64,000 nt of DNA from Garcia nutans (taxonomy: Eukaryota > Streptophyta > Magnoliopsida > Malpighiales > Euphorbiaceae): NCBI GenBank assembly GCA_947685225.1, contig CANTUV010000076.1, positions 1,860,001 to 1,924,000 on the forward strand. Direction: 5' to 3'. This document shows positions 12,218-22,402 of this stretch, piece after piece (positions within the stretch are counted from its first letter, which is position 1; each line of letters opens with the position of its first letter). The translations under genes and the position numbers were made by a program. Under the pieces are notes generated by a model. It worked only from the letters and a program-made list of their open reading frames with translations. It was not told the DNA's origin and searched no databases.

Positions 12218-14673
12218 CTATAAAGCTGAATTATCATGTACTTGTTGGGAGTTCATAGTCTTTTCCAACAACATTTTGAATTTTTCTTCCCACTTTTTAT
12301 TCATCTCTACTAGTTGTTCATCCATTTGTTTTTTCACTTCATTTACTTGCTCACTCGCTTCTTTCTGAACTTGTTCCACACGTTCACTTGCTTCTTTTCT
12401 AGCAACATCAAGTTGTCTTAGAAGTTCTACCTTTGTAGGTCTAACACCAAAATATTCAGTTACATTTTTTCCAGGACCATAACCACGTACGTAACCATTT
12501 TTTTCCGGTCCAAGAACATCAGCAAATATATCATCATCAATTAATGAAATTTGTCCTTCTTCTTGTTGTTTTTTCAATTGTGTTAATTTTTCCTATATCA
12601 AAAATAATACTTTTAGTTAAAATAATAATTAAATATACATATATAAAATAAAAATAACTTAAATTCTCAATATAAAGACATTACAATGGCCTCTTGAGAT
12701 ATAGGATCAACTTCCTTTCCTTGCTTTCTTTTATGGGATTCAATAAAAACTTCAACTCGAGTAGGTATCTTTCCACTTTTGATTTTCTATTAAAATAAAA
12801 ATAACAAAGCTTGTAACAATTAAAAATATATGCTTAACAAATTTAAAAGAACACTTCACAAGATATCAAAATAATAATTGGTGTGCTCAGAAGATGTAAA
12901 AGAATTAGTGCTGCCTCCATGCTAAGAATCAAAAAGAAAAATAGATGGAAAAAATGCAGTAAAGAAACATGAATAGCAATCTGTCTTACTACAATCACCT
13001 TGAATAGCAATCTGTCTTACTACAATCACCTTGAACTGAGAAAACATGCATGGAAAATAAGAAAATACAAAAATAGAATATCATTCTAAGATATATGTTT
13101 ACCGCCATAAGATGAATCCACAAAATAGGAGAAAAGAATTGGAGCAACACTGAAAGAAGGCAAGTGTGGTACTCACCATTTATATAATTAGATCTTTGAA
13201 TTTAAAAATAAAATTCATACCATTTGGTGTCTAAGTCGAGCAAAACTTTTTGTTCCCATGTATGGAGGCATCGAACGCTTTGATCTACTTGTCTTATTTT
13301 TCATGCTTCTCTCCTACATAAAATAGAATACTATTATGAAAAGTATTGAAAATTTATAAAATTTTACATATATTTTTTAATTACCTGAAATTTGGCATCA
13401 GTCCATAAGTTAACCAAATATTTCCAATCATTTGCATCCATATCTTTAGGCTTATTTCGTAGACGAAGTGCGTAAGTTGTTTTTGTATTAAAGTATTTTT
13501 TCTTCAATTTGTGTCTATAATCTCTGTATAAAGCATTCATATGACCCAATATAGCTCCTTTTCTTGCATCAGAATATTCAAATGTGAATTTTTCCTAGAA
13601 AAATAAACTAAATATTGTTACATATAATCATTTTAAAATTATCAAAATAAAATACAACTAATTAATAATTATATTAAATTAAAAATTAGTTAAATCATCA
13701 AGTCATCTTACTAATATGGTTAACCACATATGATCAAAATCTTTAGTGCTAATCTCATTCCATCTTGTCACTCGTAATGGGCAACATGATTTACTTCTTA
13801 CCGTTTGGCCTAAGAACCAAACAAATGCAGTTGCATTATCACCTATAACTTGATCATCCTCATCAAATTCTAAAAGTAGTTTTTGTGCAGCCTCTAATTC
13901 TGTGATCTTCAAGCATCGTGTCGGACCTCTTGTTTTTCTTTTTTTCACATTGGGACCTATTGAAAATAAAAACACAACCAAATAAAATTTGGTGATTCAT
14001 AATAATCTTGACTAATTTTGTAAAAATGAAAATAATAAAAACAAACCTGAAGTATTTTGAGGTTCGATATTCTCGAACAGATAATCATTTGCAACAGCAT
14101 CGACACCATCATTTTCAATTGGAAAAATATCATCACTTTCCATTACACAATAAATATCAATTGGTTTTCCATTGCTCTTCTTATAATCATCAAGCATGTT
14201 TTTCACATCAGTGTCATCATTAATTTCTACTAACCCATCAAGATCACTAAGAGTAGTAATTGACTTTAAATAATAAAATCTATCACCTCTGATAACATCA
14301 AACATGCATTCTTTTTTCAAATCATCTAATATATCAAAGTAAGAAATGAAATCAACGTCAAGATTAGGTTTCTCATTTAATTTCCCATTCTCATATACTC
14401 TGCGAGGTGAAAAACTGAAATAACCTCCATAATGATACCTAATTGTTTTTTGAAAGTTGTTTCCTGATAAAAAAAAAGTTAGTCATACTAATAAATTAAT
14501 ATTTTTGAAAATCAAATAAATATAAATTAAATTTTACCATGAAAATTGATCGATTCATTTTCATGTGACTGTTCAGGTTCTTCAATTGCATGTGAAACAC
14601 TATTTTCAACATCATTTTGCTTGTCATTGTTGTTCAATTTTCTAAGTTTTTGAGCACCACATCTTCTACCCAT
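12218..14673 (-). CDS. CACTA-encoded Transposase_24 (Ptta/En/Spm) type protein, 7 exons
   Basis: Inferred exons on the minus strand are 14538-14673, 14047-14463, 13712-13956, 13385-13594, 13221-13313, 12685-12786 and 12218-12592. All introns are GT-AG, phases agree, and the joined frame is 525 residues plus TAG. The start ATG (14,671-14,673, MGRRCGAQKL) was chosen as the first Met of that open path. The exon 2 product has a YHYGGYFSFSP start like the PB1-like domain of plant transposon proteins. Exons 4-6 give the family signature: WKYLVNLWTDAKFQ, then NKTSRSKRSMPPYMGTKSF, then IPTRVEVFIESHKRKQGKEV. Exon 7 ends in a coiled-coil-like Lys/Glu-rich helix. TNPA-like partners bind transposon ends; catalysis is not expected from this protein alone. 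A GTAAGT donor just after the stop suggests a spliced 3' UTR. Confidence 0.82.
12971..13032. repeat. 31-bp tandem duplication in transposase intron
   Basis: Two identical 31-bp units beginning GAATAGCAATCTG lie head to tail in the intron between exons 5 and 6. Confidence 0.95.
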
Positions 14674-15315
14674 AATTTATTTTTGTCCTACAGTTAAAAT
14701 ATATAACAAAAACAATATTAGTAATCATAACAGTACAAAGAATATTTTCTTGAGAGAGCGAGATTTCAAGTCATACAGTACAAAATTTTAACACTAAGCA
14801 ATTAATTTGGAAAATACTAATCATAATCCTAATGATTAAAAAATTAAATTATTCTTTTCTGAACTCAAACAAGAATTGAATACTAAATGAAGTCCAAAAG
14901 CCATTATCAAGCACACAAATTGATGGATTCGATTGAAAAGAAATAACTCACTTGTCAAATAGAACTCACTTGTATGAAATCAAAGGCCGCCGAACAAATT
15001 GATGGATTCGATTGGAAGGAAAGAGAGAAATCTAAAAGTTTCAAATGGAAGAAAATTGGAGTAGAACAAAATAGAAATATGTATATATGCATTTTGGAAC
15101 GAAAAATTTCAACAATTGGAGGGAATAAAATTTTTGGAGCCATTGATCTCCCTCCAATGAAAACAAAAATTTAACCGCTTAGGAATTAATTTTATCGTAG
15201 TCTATTTCTCTTTTATCGTAGTCTGTTTCTCTTTTGTTTTGCTTTATTTCAATGAATGATCTGGTTGTATGAATAATCTATACCATATAAATGACACTTG
15301 TCATTGCTTTTGTAC

Positions 15316-15466
15316 CTGAAGTGAAGCAACTCCTGTATGTTCATTAAAACACAAGCCAAAACCAGTGCTCCTCCTAGGTTGTGACAACCCTTGTCTTGGT
15401 GCAGCCCTGATGCCTACATTTCTCAACTCTGGTGCAGAAGAAGCATGACCAACAAAAGAGAACTGG
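15316..15466 (-). other. Exon-like open segment inside the CACTA, origin unknown
   Basis: This stretch is less AT-rich than its surroundings. On the minus strand it reads open for about 49 residues (FVGHASSAPELRNVGIRAA ... FNEHTGVASLQ), preceded by an AG and ending at a CAG/GTACA donor-like site. It could be a host exon captured by the transposon, or an upstream exon of the transposase transcription unit. I do not recognise the protein. Confidence 0.3.
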
Positions 15467-16010
15467 ATCGATGAAACTAAAACAGCTAGCTATATATGGA
15501 TGTTTTATATAACATGTATAGCCTCCTGTTTTAGTTATACGTTAGTTAGTTTACCTTATATAGCTAGTTGTTTTCTTTATTTATCTATTTTTTGATCGAT
15601 CCAGTCATAGATTTAAAATTCTTGTAAGTTTAAAAAAATTTCATATATATATATATTTAATATATATATATATATATGATACCAACAAAAGAGAACTGGA
15701 TCTATCTAACTAAAACAGCTAGCTATATATGGATGTTTTATATAACATATATAGCCTGCTGTTTTAGTTATACGTTAGTTAGTTTCCCTTATATAGCTAG
15801 CTATTTTCTTTATTTATCTATTTTTTGATCGATCCAGTCATGGATTTAAAATTCTTGTAAGTTTAAAAAAATTTCATTTATATATATATATATATATATG
15901 ATATCAATAAAAGAGAACTGGATCGATCTAACTAAAACAGCTAGCTATATAAGGATGTTTTATATAACATATATAGCCTGCTGTTTTAGTTATATAGCTA
16001 GCTGTTCATT
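15448..16010. repeat. Three tandem foldback units of about 220-233 bp
   Basis: Units begin at about 15,448, 15,681 and 15,903; the third is incomplete. Each contains an inverted pair: GAACTGGATCGAT with AAAACAGCTAGCTATATA on the left, and TATATAGCTAG with GATCGATCCAGT on the right, so each full unit can fold back on itself. (AT)n runs separate the units. Confidence 0.88.
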
Positions 16011-16875
16011 CGTGCTTTTATATATGTTATTGATAAGAGATTGTTGACAATGAAGTTGAAGTATATTGGGGAGATTCATCTTACTCCGGATATGGTATGC
16101 TACATAATTCCATAAGAAGCTTTCAATGTACATGACTAAAACAGTAAAACTAGAAACTAACTGATTTACCTTTCAAGTGTTGCTGAATGATTGACTGGAT
16201 CACAGATAGATGGTCAAAACATATGTTCAAACAGCTAGCTATTTATGAGAAACAAACTAAACAGCAACATAAAACAACTAATACAGCTTGCTGTTTATGT
16301 TTTAAATGGACAACCTATTTTCTCATGTGCCAGATCAAACTTAGTTGCAGGTACAGAGGATACTTATAGCTAAAATGAATGCAGATATTATAGATGAAGT
16401 TTAAATTTTATTTACAAACAAACGACAAACTTACAAATTACAAATAAAAGTTTTAATTTATAAGAATTTTAGAAACTAAATTATACAGAAATAAAATTTT
16501 ATTTAAAACTTACAAGAGTTTTAAAACATATTTATTTTTTAATTTTAGTTTTTGTTATTCTTCATGAAATAATTTGGTCTTTTTTTTATATTGAAGGTGT
16601 ATACATGCTCTAGTGAATCTATACTATCAAAGTATATATCATTTTCAAATCCAAAATTAAAATATTACAAGCATGTGGAAATCCCAAATTCAATATATGG
16701 ATTTGAAAATCTTAATTTTTTTTTTTGAATTTTACCTAGTGTGATGGTATTTGGATGATGATGATAATTGGCCAGCTATTCTAAGGTTTAGAGGTAGTCT
16801 ACGCTAAAGCTTACGCAGTTCTGGTATAACTTACTACTCCCCTTAAGCAGTTTTGATGTAAGCGAATACTACAAT
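16011..16875. other. CACTA interior without a supported gene
   Basis: Between the foldback units and the higher-order array I see AT-rich sequence with scattered AACAGCTAGCT cores (for example near 16,230-16,300). A short plus-strand coding-like piece (around 16,050-16,095, MKLKYIGEIHLTPDM followed by a GTATGC donor-like site) is too short to assign. Confidence 0.4.
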
Positions 16876-17750
16876 AAAAAGCCAGCTGGTTTTTATTAAG
16901 AACATAAAAAGCTAGCTGTTTTTAGTTGCTTTAACTGTTACCATTGAGAACATAAAGAGCTAGCTGTTTTTAGTTGCTTTAGCTGTTACAATTGAGAATA
17001 TAAACAACAAGCTGTTTTAGCAGCTGGCTTTTATTGAGAACATAAACAGCTAGCTGTTTTTAGTTGCTTTAGCTATTATCATTAAGAACATAAAGAGCTA
17101 GCTGTTTTTAGTTTCTTTAGTTGTTACCATTGAGAACATAAACAGCAAGCTGTTTTAGCAGCTGGTTTTTATTGAGAACATAAACAGCTAGCTGTTTTTA
17201 GTTGCTTTAGCTATTACCATTGAGAACTTAAAGAGCTAGCTGTTTTTAGTTGCTTTAGCTGTTACCATTGAGAACAGAAACAGCAAGCTGTTTTAGCAGC
17301 TGGTTTATTTTTAGAACATAAAGTGCTAGCTGTTTTTAGTTGCTTTAGCTGTTACCATTGAGAACACAAACAGCAAGCTGCTTTAGCAGCTGGTTTTTGT
17401 TGAGAACATAAACAGCTAGCTCTTTTTAGTTGCTTTAGCTGTTACCATTGAGAACATAAAGAGCTAGCTATTTTTAGTTGCTTTAGCAGTTACCATTGAG
17501 AACATAAACAGCAAGCTGTTTTAGCAGCTGGTTTTTTTTTTTTGAGAACATAAACAGCTAGCTGTGTTTATTTGCTTTAGCTGTTACTATTGAGAACATA
17601 AAGAGCTAGCTGTTTTTAGTTGCTTTAGCTGTTACCATTGAGAACATAAACAGCAAGCTGTTTTAGCAGCTTGTTTTTATTGAGAACATAAACAGCTAGT
17701 TATTTTAGCAGCTGGTTTTTATTGAGAACATAAACAGCAAGTTTTTTTTT
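16876..17750. repeat. Higher-order tandem array of palindromic AGCTAGCT units
   Basis: Monomers of about 47, 47 and 42 bp (A, B, C) repeat in the order A-B-C, making a higher-order unit of about 136 bp, present roughly six times with one missing A and a truncated end. A carries AACAGCTAGCTGTTTTTAG, B carries AAGAGCTAGCTG, and C carries CAGCAAGCTGTTTTAGCAGC. All start GAGAACATAAA. About eleven GCTAGCT cores are visible. The A core is a perfect palindrome (AAACAGCTAGCTGTTT). The array lies between the transposase gene and the right subterminal repeats. Confidence 0.93.
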
Positions 17751-17764
17751 TTTACTTTTTTCTT

Positions 17765-18242
17765 TGTAGTTGTAGATAACACACTAATTATTGCTACAAC
17801 TATGTTAAACATGTGGCTGCAATATATTATTAGTTATGATATTTTTATATAGCAAAAAAATTGTGGCTAATGATTCATTATTGCTACTAAAAAATAGAGA
17901 AATAACAAGTCTTTTAATTTAGTTTTAATATTTTATTGTAGCTATTTAATTGTAGCCATTTGATTAGAAATTGCTACAGTAATATTAATTTTTGAGCAAT
18001 TATAAGAATTAGCTATGACTTTCTTTCATAACTAAAAGTTATTGTAGCTAATTACCAAAATTTTGCTATGATATATTAAAGTTAAAGCAACATTGATATA
18101 TTAGTTATAATATTTAAACTTAGTAGCTAAAAGATTAAAAATAGCTACAAGTTCTTTTTTGTTGTAACTATAAATATGTATTAGCTACAATATTTATTTT
18201 TATAGCAATGTATTGTAGCTAGAGATGCATTTTGTTGTAGTG
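17765..18242. repeat. CACTA right subterminal repeats and terminus
   Basis: Repeated GTAGCTA, TAGCCA and TAGCTACAA motifs mirror the left side, ending TTTTGTTGTAGTG at 18,242. Confidence 0.85.
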
Positions 18243-18851
18243 AGTCTTATAAGCAGATTTATGGAGAGTCCAACTGAAATGCACTTGCTTGTCACAAAGA
18301 GAATTCTCCGTTACTTGCAAGGAACGAAGGATTTCGGTTTGTTTTATAAAGCCAATGAAAAGTTAAAATTAATTGGCTTTACTGACAATGATTATGCAGG
18401 AGATCAAGATGGCAGAAGGAGCACTTCAGGATACATTTTTATGTTTGGAACTGGACCTGTTTCATGGTCTTCCAAGAAGCAGCCCATTGTCACCTTGTCA
18501 AGTACAGAAGCCGAATTTATTGCTGCTACGTCTTGTGCTTGTCAAGCCATTTGGATAAGGAGAATTCTTGAAGAGTTGCAGCTCAATCAAGAAGGAGCTG
18601 CCACAATTTTCTGTGATAACAGTTCAGCAATTAAGCTCTCCAAGAATCCAGTACTACATGGAAGGAGCAAGCATATTGACGTGAAGTATTATTTTTTGAG
18701 AGATTTGTGTAATGAAGGAAAAATTGAATTGAAGTATTGTGCAAGTGAAGATCAGCTTGCTGACATATTTACAAAGTCTCTCAAGTTACATTCCTTACTG
18801 AATTTGAGGAGTTTGATGGGTGTTTGCAGTAGAGAAGATGCAAAGCTTTAA
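18243..18851 (+). pseudogene. copia RT end and RNase H (element 2), right of the CACTA
   Basis: The copia frame resumes with SLISRFMESP and RILRYLQGTKDFG, then the RNase H landmarks: a DNDYAGDQDGRRS segment (first Asp), SSTEAEF (Glu), CDNSSAIKLS (Asp), GRSKHIDVKYYF and EDQLADIFTKSL, ending at TAA 18,849-18,851. No lesion is seen in this portion; it is separated from the rest of pol only by the CACTA and by the upstream frameshift and stop. Confidence 0.95.
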
Positions 18852-18874
18852 ACTGAAGCTTTTAAGTTCAGTTT

Positions 18875-18884
18875 AAGGGAGGGA
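18875..18884 (+). promoter_or_regulatory. Polypurine tract of copia element 2
   Basis: AAGGGAGGGA lies one base before the 3' LTR, the expected RNase H-resistant primer for plus-strand synthesis. Confidence 0.9.
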
Positions 18885-18885
18885 C

Positions 18886-19160
18886 TGTTGAATAATTTAG
18901 TTTAATTGTTACTGCCATTAAGTTGTTTTCAATGTTTGTTTTCTTAGTCAAAGTTTTGTCCTATTTTCTAGGAATTTTGTTGATAATGTTCAGCAGAACA
19001 TGGTCATGTTGCAGCAAATTTCTCTTTCAGTTAAGATTTTATTTTGCTCTTTGTAAGCCTATATAAAGGTTGTCATCTTGCTTAATAATACACCAGTACT
19101 TTGAGCATCTCTTCTCTCTTTTATTTCTATTTTTATTGTTTATTTCTTGGCAGTTTATCA
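18886..19160 (+). repeat. 3' LTR of copia element 2
   Basis: 275 bp, identical to the 5' LTR except for three transitions. Confidence 0.97.
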
Positions 19161-19550
19161 ATAATAATAAATTTGCTAATCAAAATTTGAAATTGAGAGT
19201 TCTGAGGGTTTTTTTTTTCCTTTTTTATAGTAAGTGTTAATTTAAAATTTGAGATTCTAAAATATATACGAAGAAAACAACGAAAGAAGGAAAAAAAATA
19301 TTAAAAAAAAAGGTGCAAGTGCTTTTAAAAAAATGACAAAAGAAAGAAATTAAAAAAATTAAAAAACATGTACGGTGCTTTAAGTAATAAAAAATTTTAA
19401 AAGATGCACACAGTAAAAGTCACTGGAGCACAAAAAAATTTTAAATGCTTAACTTAAAAATCTTCCCTCAAAACAAAAAATTGATGCAGCGAAAAATTAC
19501 GTGGTATAAATTATTTTTTCTGATTAGAAAGTCATTTAATTTCCTGTATA

Positions 19551-20080
19551 GGGGTGTGCCAATTTATTGAATCGGACTAAACCCAATATATTTTAGTTAG
19601 ATTCGATAATTTTATATTATATAAACGGATGAAATCATATTTATATTTTTAAAAAAAAATTGAGTTCAGTTTATCAATCGAGTTGGGATAATTTTTTTTG
19701 ATTATTGTATATTTATATATAAATATATGTAATTTTTTATTTTATCATTTAATTCAACAGAAACCGACCCGATCCGACCCATATATATATATATATATAT
19801 ATATATTTTTTTTATTTTACTATCCAATCCGATCAAAACTGACCTGACTCAATACGACAATATTAAAATTAAGAAGTAATAAATTCGAATATAAAACTCT
19901 AATATTAAATATCAAACTGTTTAAAATCGACCAACCCGACTGAACCCGAAATTAATTTTGTTTGGTCTAAATTTAAAAAAAAAATCAAACGTTATCACAT
20001 TAATTTTTTTACTCTTTGGTTGAGTTCGGCCGGATTAAAAAATCACTCCAACTCGATCTAACTCGACTTATACATACCCC
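19551..20080. mobile_element. TIR element of 530 bp (GGGGTGTG ... CATACCCC)
   Basis: The ends GGGGTGTG and CATACCCC form an imperfect inverted pair (with flanking bases TAGGGGTGTG against TAGGGGTATG). TA flanks both sides. The interior is rich in GACCCGA and CGATCT-like motifs and has no coding potential. It resembles common plant non-autonomous TIR elements; the superfamily is uncertain because no longer target duplication is clear. Confidence 0.55.
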
Positions 20081-20218
20081 TATTAGTATATATGAAAGTC
20101 TTACAAAAATGATAATAAAATAGTAAAAATAAAAGAGAAACCACAAAGCTTATCTTTTAAGCCTTAAGACTTTTATTTTTTACCCTAAATCACATATATA
20201 ATCATCCTTCTCTGTACT

Positions 20219-20889
20219 TAGGCCTGTAAATGAATTAAGCTACTCGAGTTTGACTTGAATCTTGACTCAATAAAAGCTCGTTAAGACTTAAGGTCGAACT
20301 ACTTATGTATTGAATGAATTAATCTTAAGCAAATAAATACTCAGCTCGTTAGTTCGCGAACTAGCTCATTTAAAAAGTTCGTGAGTTAAACTCGTTTATT
20401 ATGTTAAATTAATATATATATATATATATATTAAATTACTTATATGAATATATTGATTCTTTGACTAATTTAATTTATATAATTTATTAATATATGGCAT
20501 ACGTGATAAATAAATTAAATAATATAATATAATATATAAAATAACATAGTAATTTATAATAAAATATAAAATTATAGTAGTATAATATTTTATTTATGTT
20601 AATATATAATTATATTGTTTATTTTCATAAATGTTAATTATAATACATCCTCTATGAAAATATAAAAAAAAATGAATAAAAAGTAAAAATTAAATAAGTT
20701 CGTTGACTTCGTTAAACTTATTTAAATCAAGTTCGAGTTCAAACTTAAAATACATGATATATGAGCTGGCTTAATATAAACTTAGACTCGACTCGGGCTC
20801 AGCTCAAATTCAAATTCAAACTCGACTACTTTATGACGAGCCGAATTTGAGCTTTTTAAAATTTGACTTGGCTCGATTACAATCTTATT
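20219..20889. mobile_element. Possible TIR element of about 671 bp
   Basis: TGTACT flanks both sides (20,213-20,218 and 20,890-20,895). The ends TAGGCCTGTAA and the inverse of TAAGATTGTAA match at 7 of 11. The interior alternates CTCGAG/AAGCTCG-type motifs in both orientations. No gene is present. Confidence 0.4.
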
Positions 20890-20895
20890 TGTACT

Positions 20896-21641
20896 ATTTT
20901 TTTAACAGTTGTTTCATCTTTTCTCTTATTTTCCTTTTCGCTTTTTCCCTCTCAAACAATAACTTTCTTTTTTATTTCTTTAAATTAGCTATTGTATATA
21001 TGTTCTCTTGACTCAAATCAACAATTCCAGTATCTTGGCTCAAATCAACAATAACTTTCTTTATTATTTCTTTAAATAAGCTATTGTATATGTTTTCTCT
21101 TGGCGCAAATCAACAATTTCAGTATCTTCTCCAAATATCCTCATGGTTCACCAAGCCCATAAAAGGTTATATTTTTCTTCTTTAACTTTTACATATTTTA
21201 TTTCTGACTTTTATGCAATTTCTTATTTTTCTTGTTAAGTTATTAATATATTTTGGTCATTCACCTTGTGGGTTTTGATTTCCTTTTTTTATTCTTAATT
21301 ATGATAATTCTTTTTATAATTATTCTTTACAGCAAAATATGGTCTTTTATTAGTGTTGTAACTGAAATTAAGATTTGTGTGTGCTTATACCTATGTTTAT
21401 TACGTGCATTATTATAGTTATTGAGTCATTTAATACGATAACTTCCTGATTGTATTTTCTTTAAAATTACATGCATATATTCAAAATTCTAGCAAAAATA
21501 AATAGATAAAAATAAAAATAAATAAAATAAAATTACATTAGAAAAATTAAGGTTCAAAGATATTTATCTTATTGTTTAAGCTTTAATTGCTAAATATAAG
21601 TGGTCCTTTGTTATTCACCATTCTAGTTTACTAAGTATACT
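20896..21641. other. AT-rich spacer with a short internal duplication
   Basis: A block with CAATAACTTTCTTT, TTTCTTTAAAT and TAGCTATTGTATATG followed by CTTGRCKCAAATCAAC recurs at about 20,958-21,030 and 21,047-21,120. No gene was recognised. Confidence 0.5.
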
Positions 21642-21649
21642 CCTTTAAT

Positions 21650-22394
21650 CAGAGGCGGAGATAAAGGGGGTTCCATGGGGCCCTATTCCCCCCTCAGTTA
21701 AAAATAAAATTTTTTTAGGTATATTTGAGAATGAATATTACATTGGTTGAGATGGAACAGCTTGGCCTTACTATGTGAGAGCACGCAACTTCGATCCACG
21801 CTCCCAACATTTTTCATCCTTTTTTTTCCAATATTTAAAACTGGGCCTTTTAATCAAGCTCATTACAAACAAACAAGATTTGTCAATGACTCTGCCCATT
21901 ACAAACAAACAAGAATAACTTAATTGTGACTCTTTCTCTTCTTTCTCACGTTTCTTCTTCGTTAATTCCTTTTTCTTTCTTTTTTTTTTCAGATAACAGT
22001 TTCTTCCTTTTTCAATTTCATTCTTTCACCGATTGGCACCAGCAAGGCAGCGGCAACAAGTTAAGAATAGGTACACCACTTACTTTTAATCTCATATTTA
22101 TTTTGTTGCAATTTTTTTATCTTGCTAAAATGAATTGAAATTTGAAAAATAATGAATTAAGAAATTGACTTGAATACTTGAGGACATTATAAATTTGAAA
22201 TGTTTAATTTGATTTTGTAGTATGAAGTTTTTTTTTTTTTTTTGAGAAAAGTAGTATGAAGTTAAATTGAAATTATTGTTTTTTTGTAGTTTATAATCTG
22301 GAATTTTTTTATTTCTTTTATAATTTGATATTTTTAATGTTTAGTATTTAAGTTGAATTGGACCCCCTTATCTAAAATCCTGGCTACGCCACTG
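21650..22394. mobile_element. hAT-like non-autonomous element, 745 bp
   Basis: It is flanked by a perfect 8-bp duplication CCTTTAAT (21,642-21,649 and 22,395-22,402). The ends are CAGAGGCGGAG and the inverse of CAGTGGCGTAG. An 8-bp duplication and CAGNGGCG ends are typical of plant hAT elements. There is no transposase frame; a small internal frame (about 21,926-22,138) has no recognisable domain. Confidence 0.88.
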
Positions 22395-22402
22395 CCTTTA
22401 AT

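Larger units (their letters stand above)
11010..18242. mobile_element. CACTA (En/Spm) DNA transposon nested in copia
   Basis: The ends are CACTATAACAAAATGG (left) and the inverse of CACTACAACAAAATGC (right), 14 of 16 matching. A 3-bp AGT duplication flanks it (11,007-11,009 and 18,243-18,245), as expected for CACTA elements. Both subterminal regions are packed with short repeats based on TAGCCACA and TAGCTACA (about 11,030-11,750 and 17,765-18,230), the usual TNPA-binding architecture of the superfamily. The interior holds a minus-strand Transposase_24-type gene and tandem arrays. No TNPD-type catalytic transposase was found, so the element probably depends on one supplied in trans. Confidence 0.96.
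7208..19160 (+). mobile_element. Ty1/copia retrotransposon with both LTRs, split by a CACTA transposon (element 2)
   Basis: Two 275-bp LTRs, TGTTGAATAATTT to GGCAGTTTATCA, bound the element and differ at three sites, all transitions. Flanking pentamers are TTAAT (left) and ATAAT (right), a 4/5 match to a target duplication. The internal order is primer site, gag, protease, integrase, RT, RNase H, polypurine tract. Subtracting the 7,233-bp CACTA and its 3-bp duplication leaves about 4.7 kb, normal for copia. A premature TAG in gag and a frameshift in RT disable it despite the young LTRs. Confidence 0.97.

Noticed and set aside
14974..15174. 66-codon plus-strand frame upstream of the CACTA gene
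   Set aside because: It overlaps the likely 5' leader of the minus-strand transposase gene, contains a locally duplicated segment and has no domain.
16876..17750. Regularly spaced repeats that could suggest a CRISPR array
   Set aside because: The repeats are contiguous tandem monomers without unique spacers, in a plant CACTA transposon.
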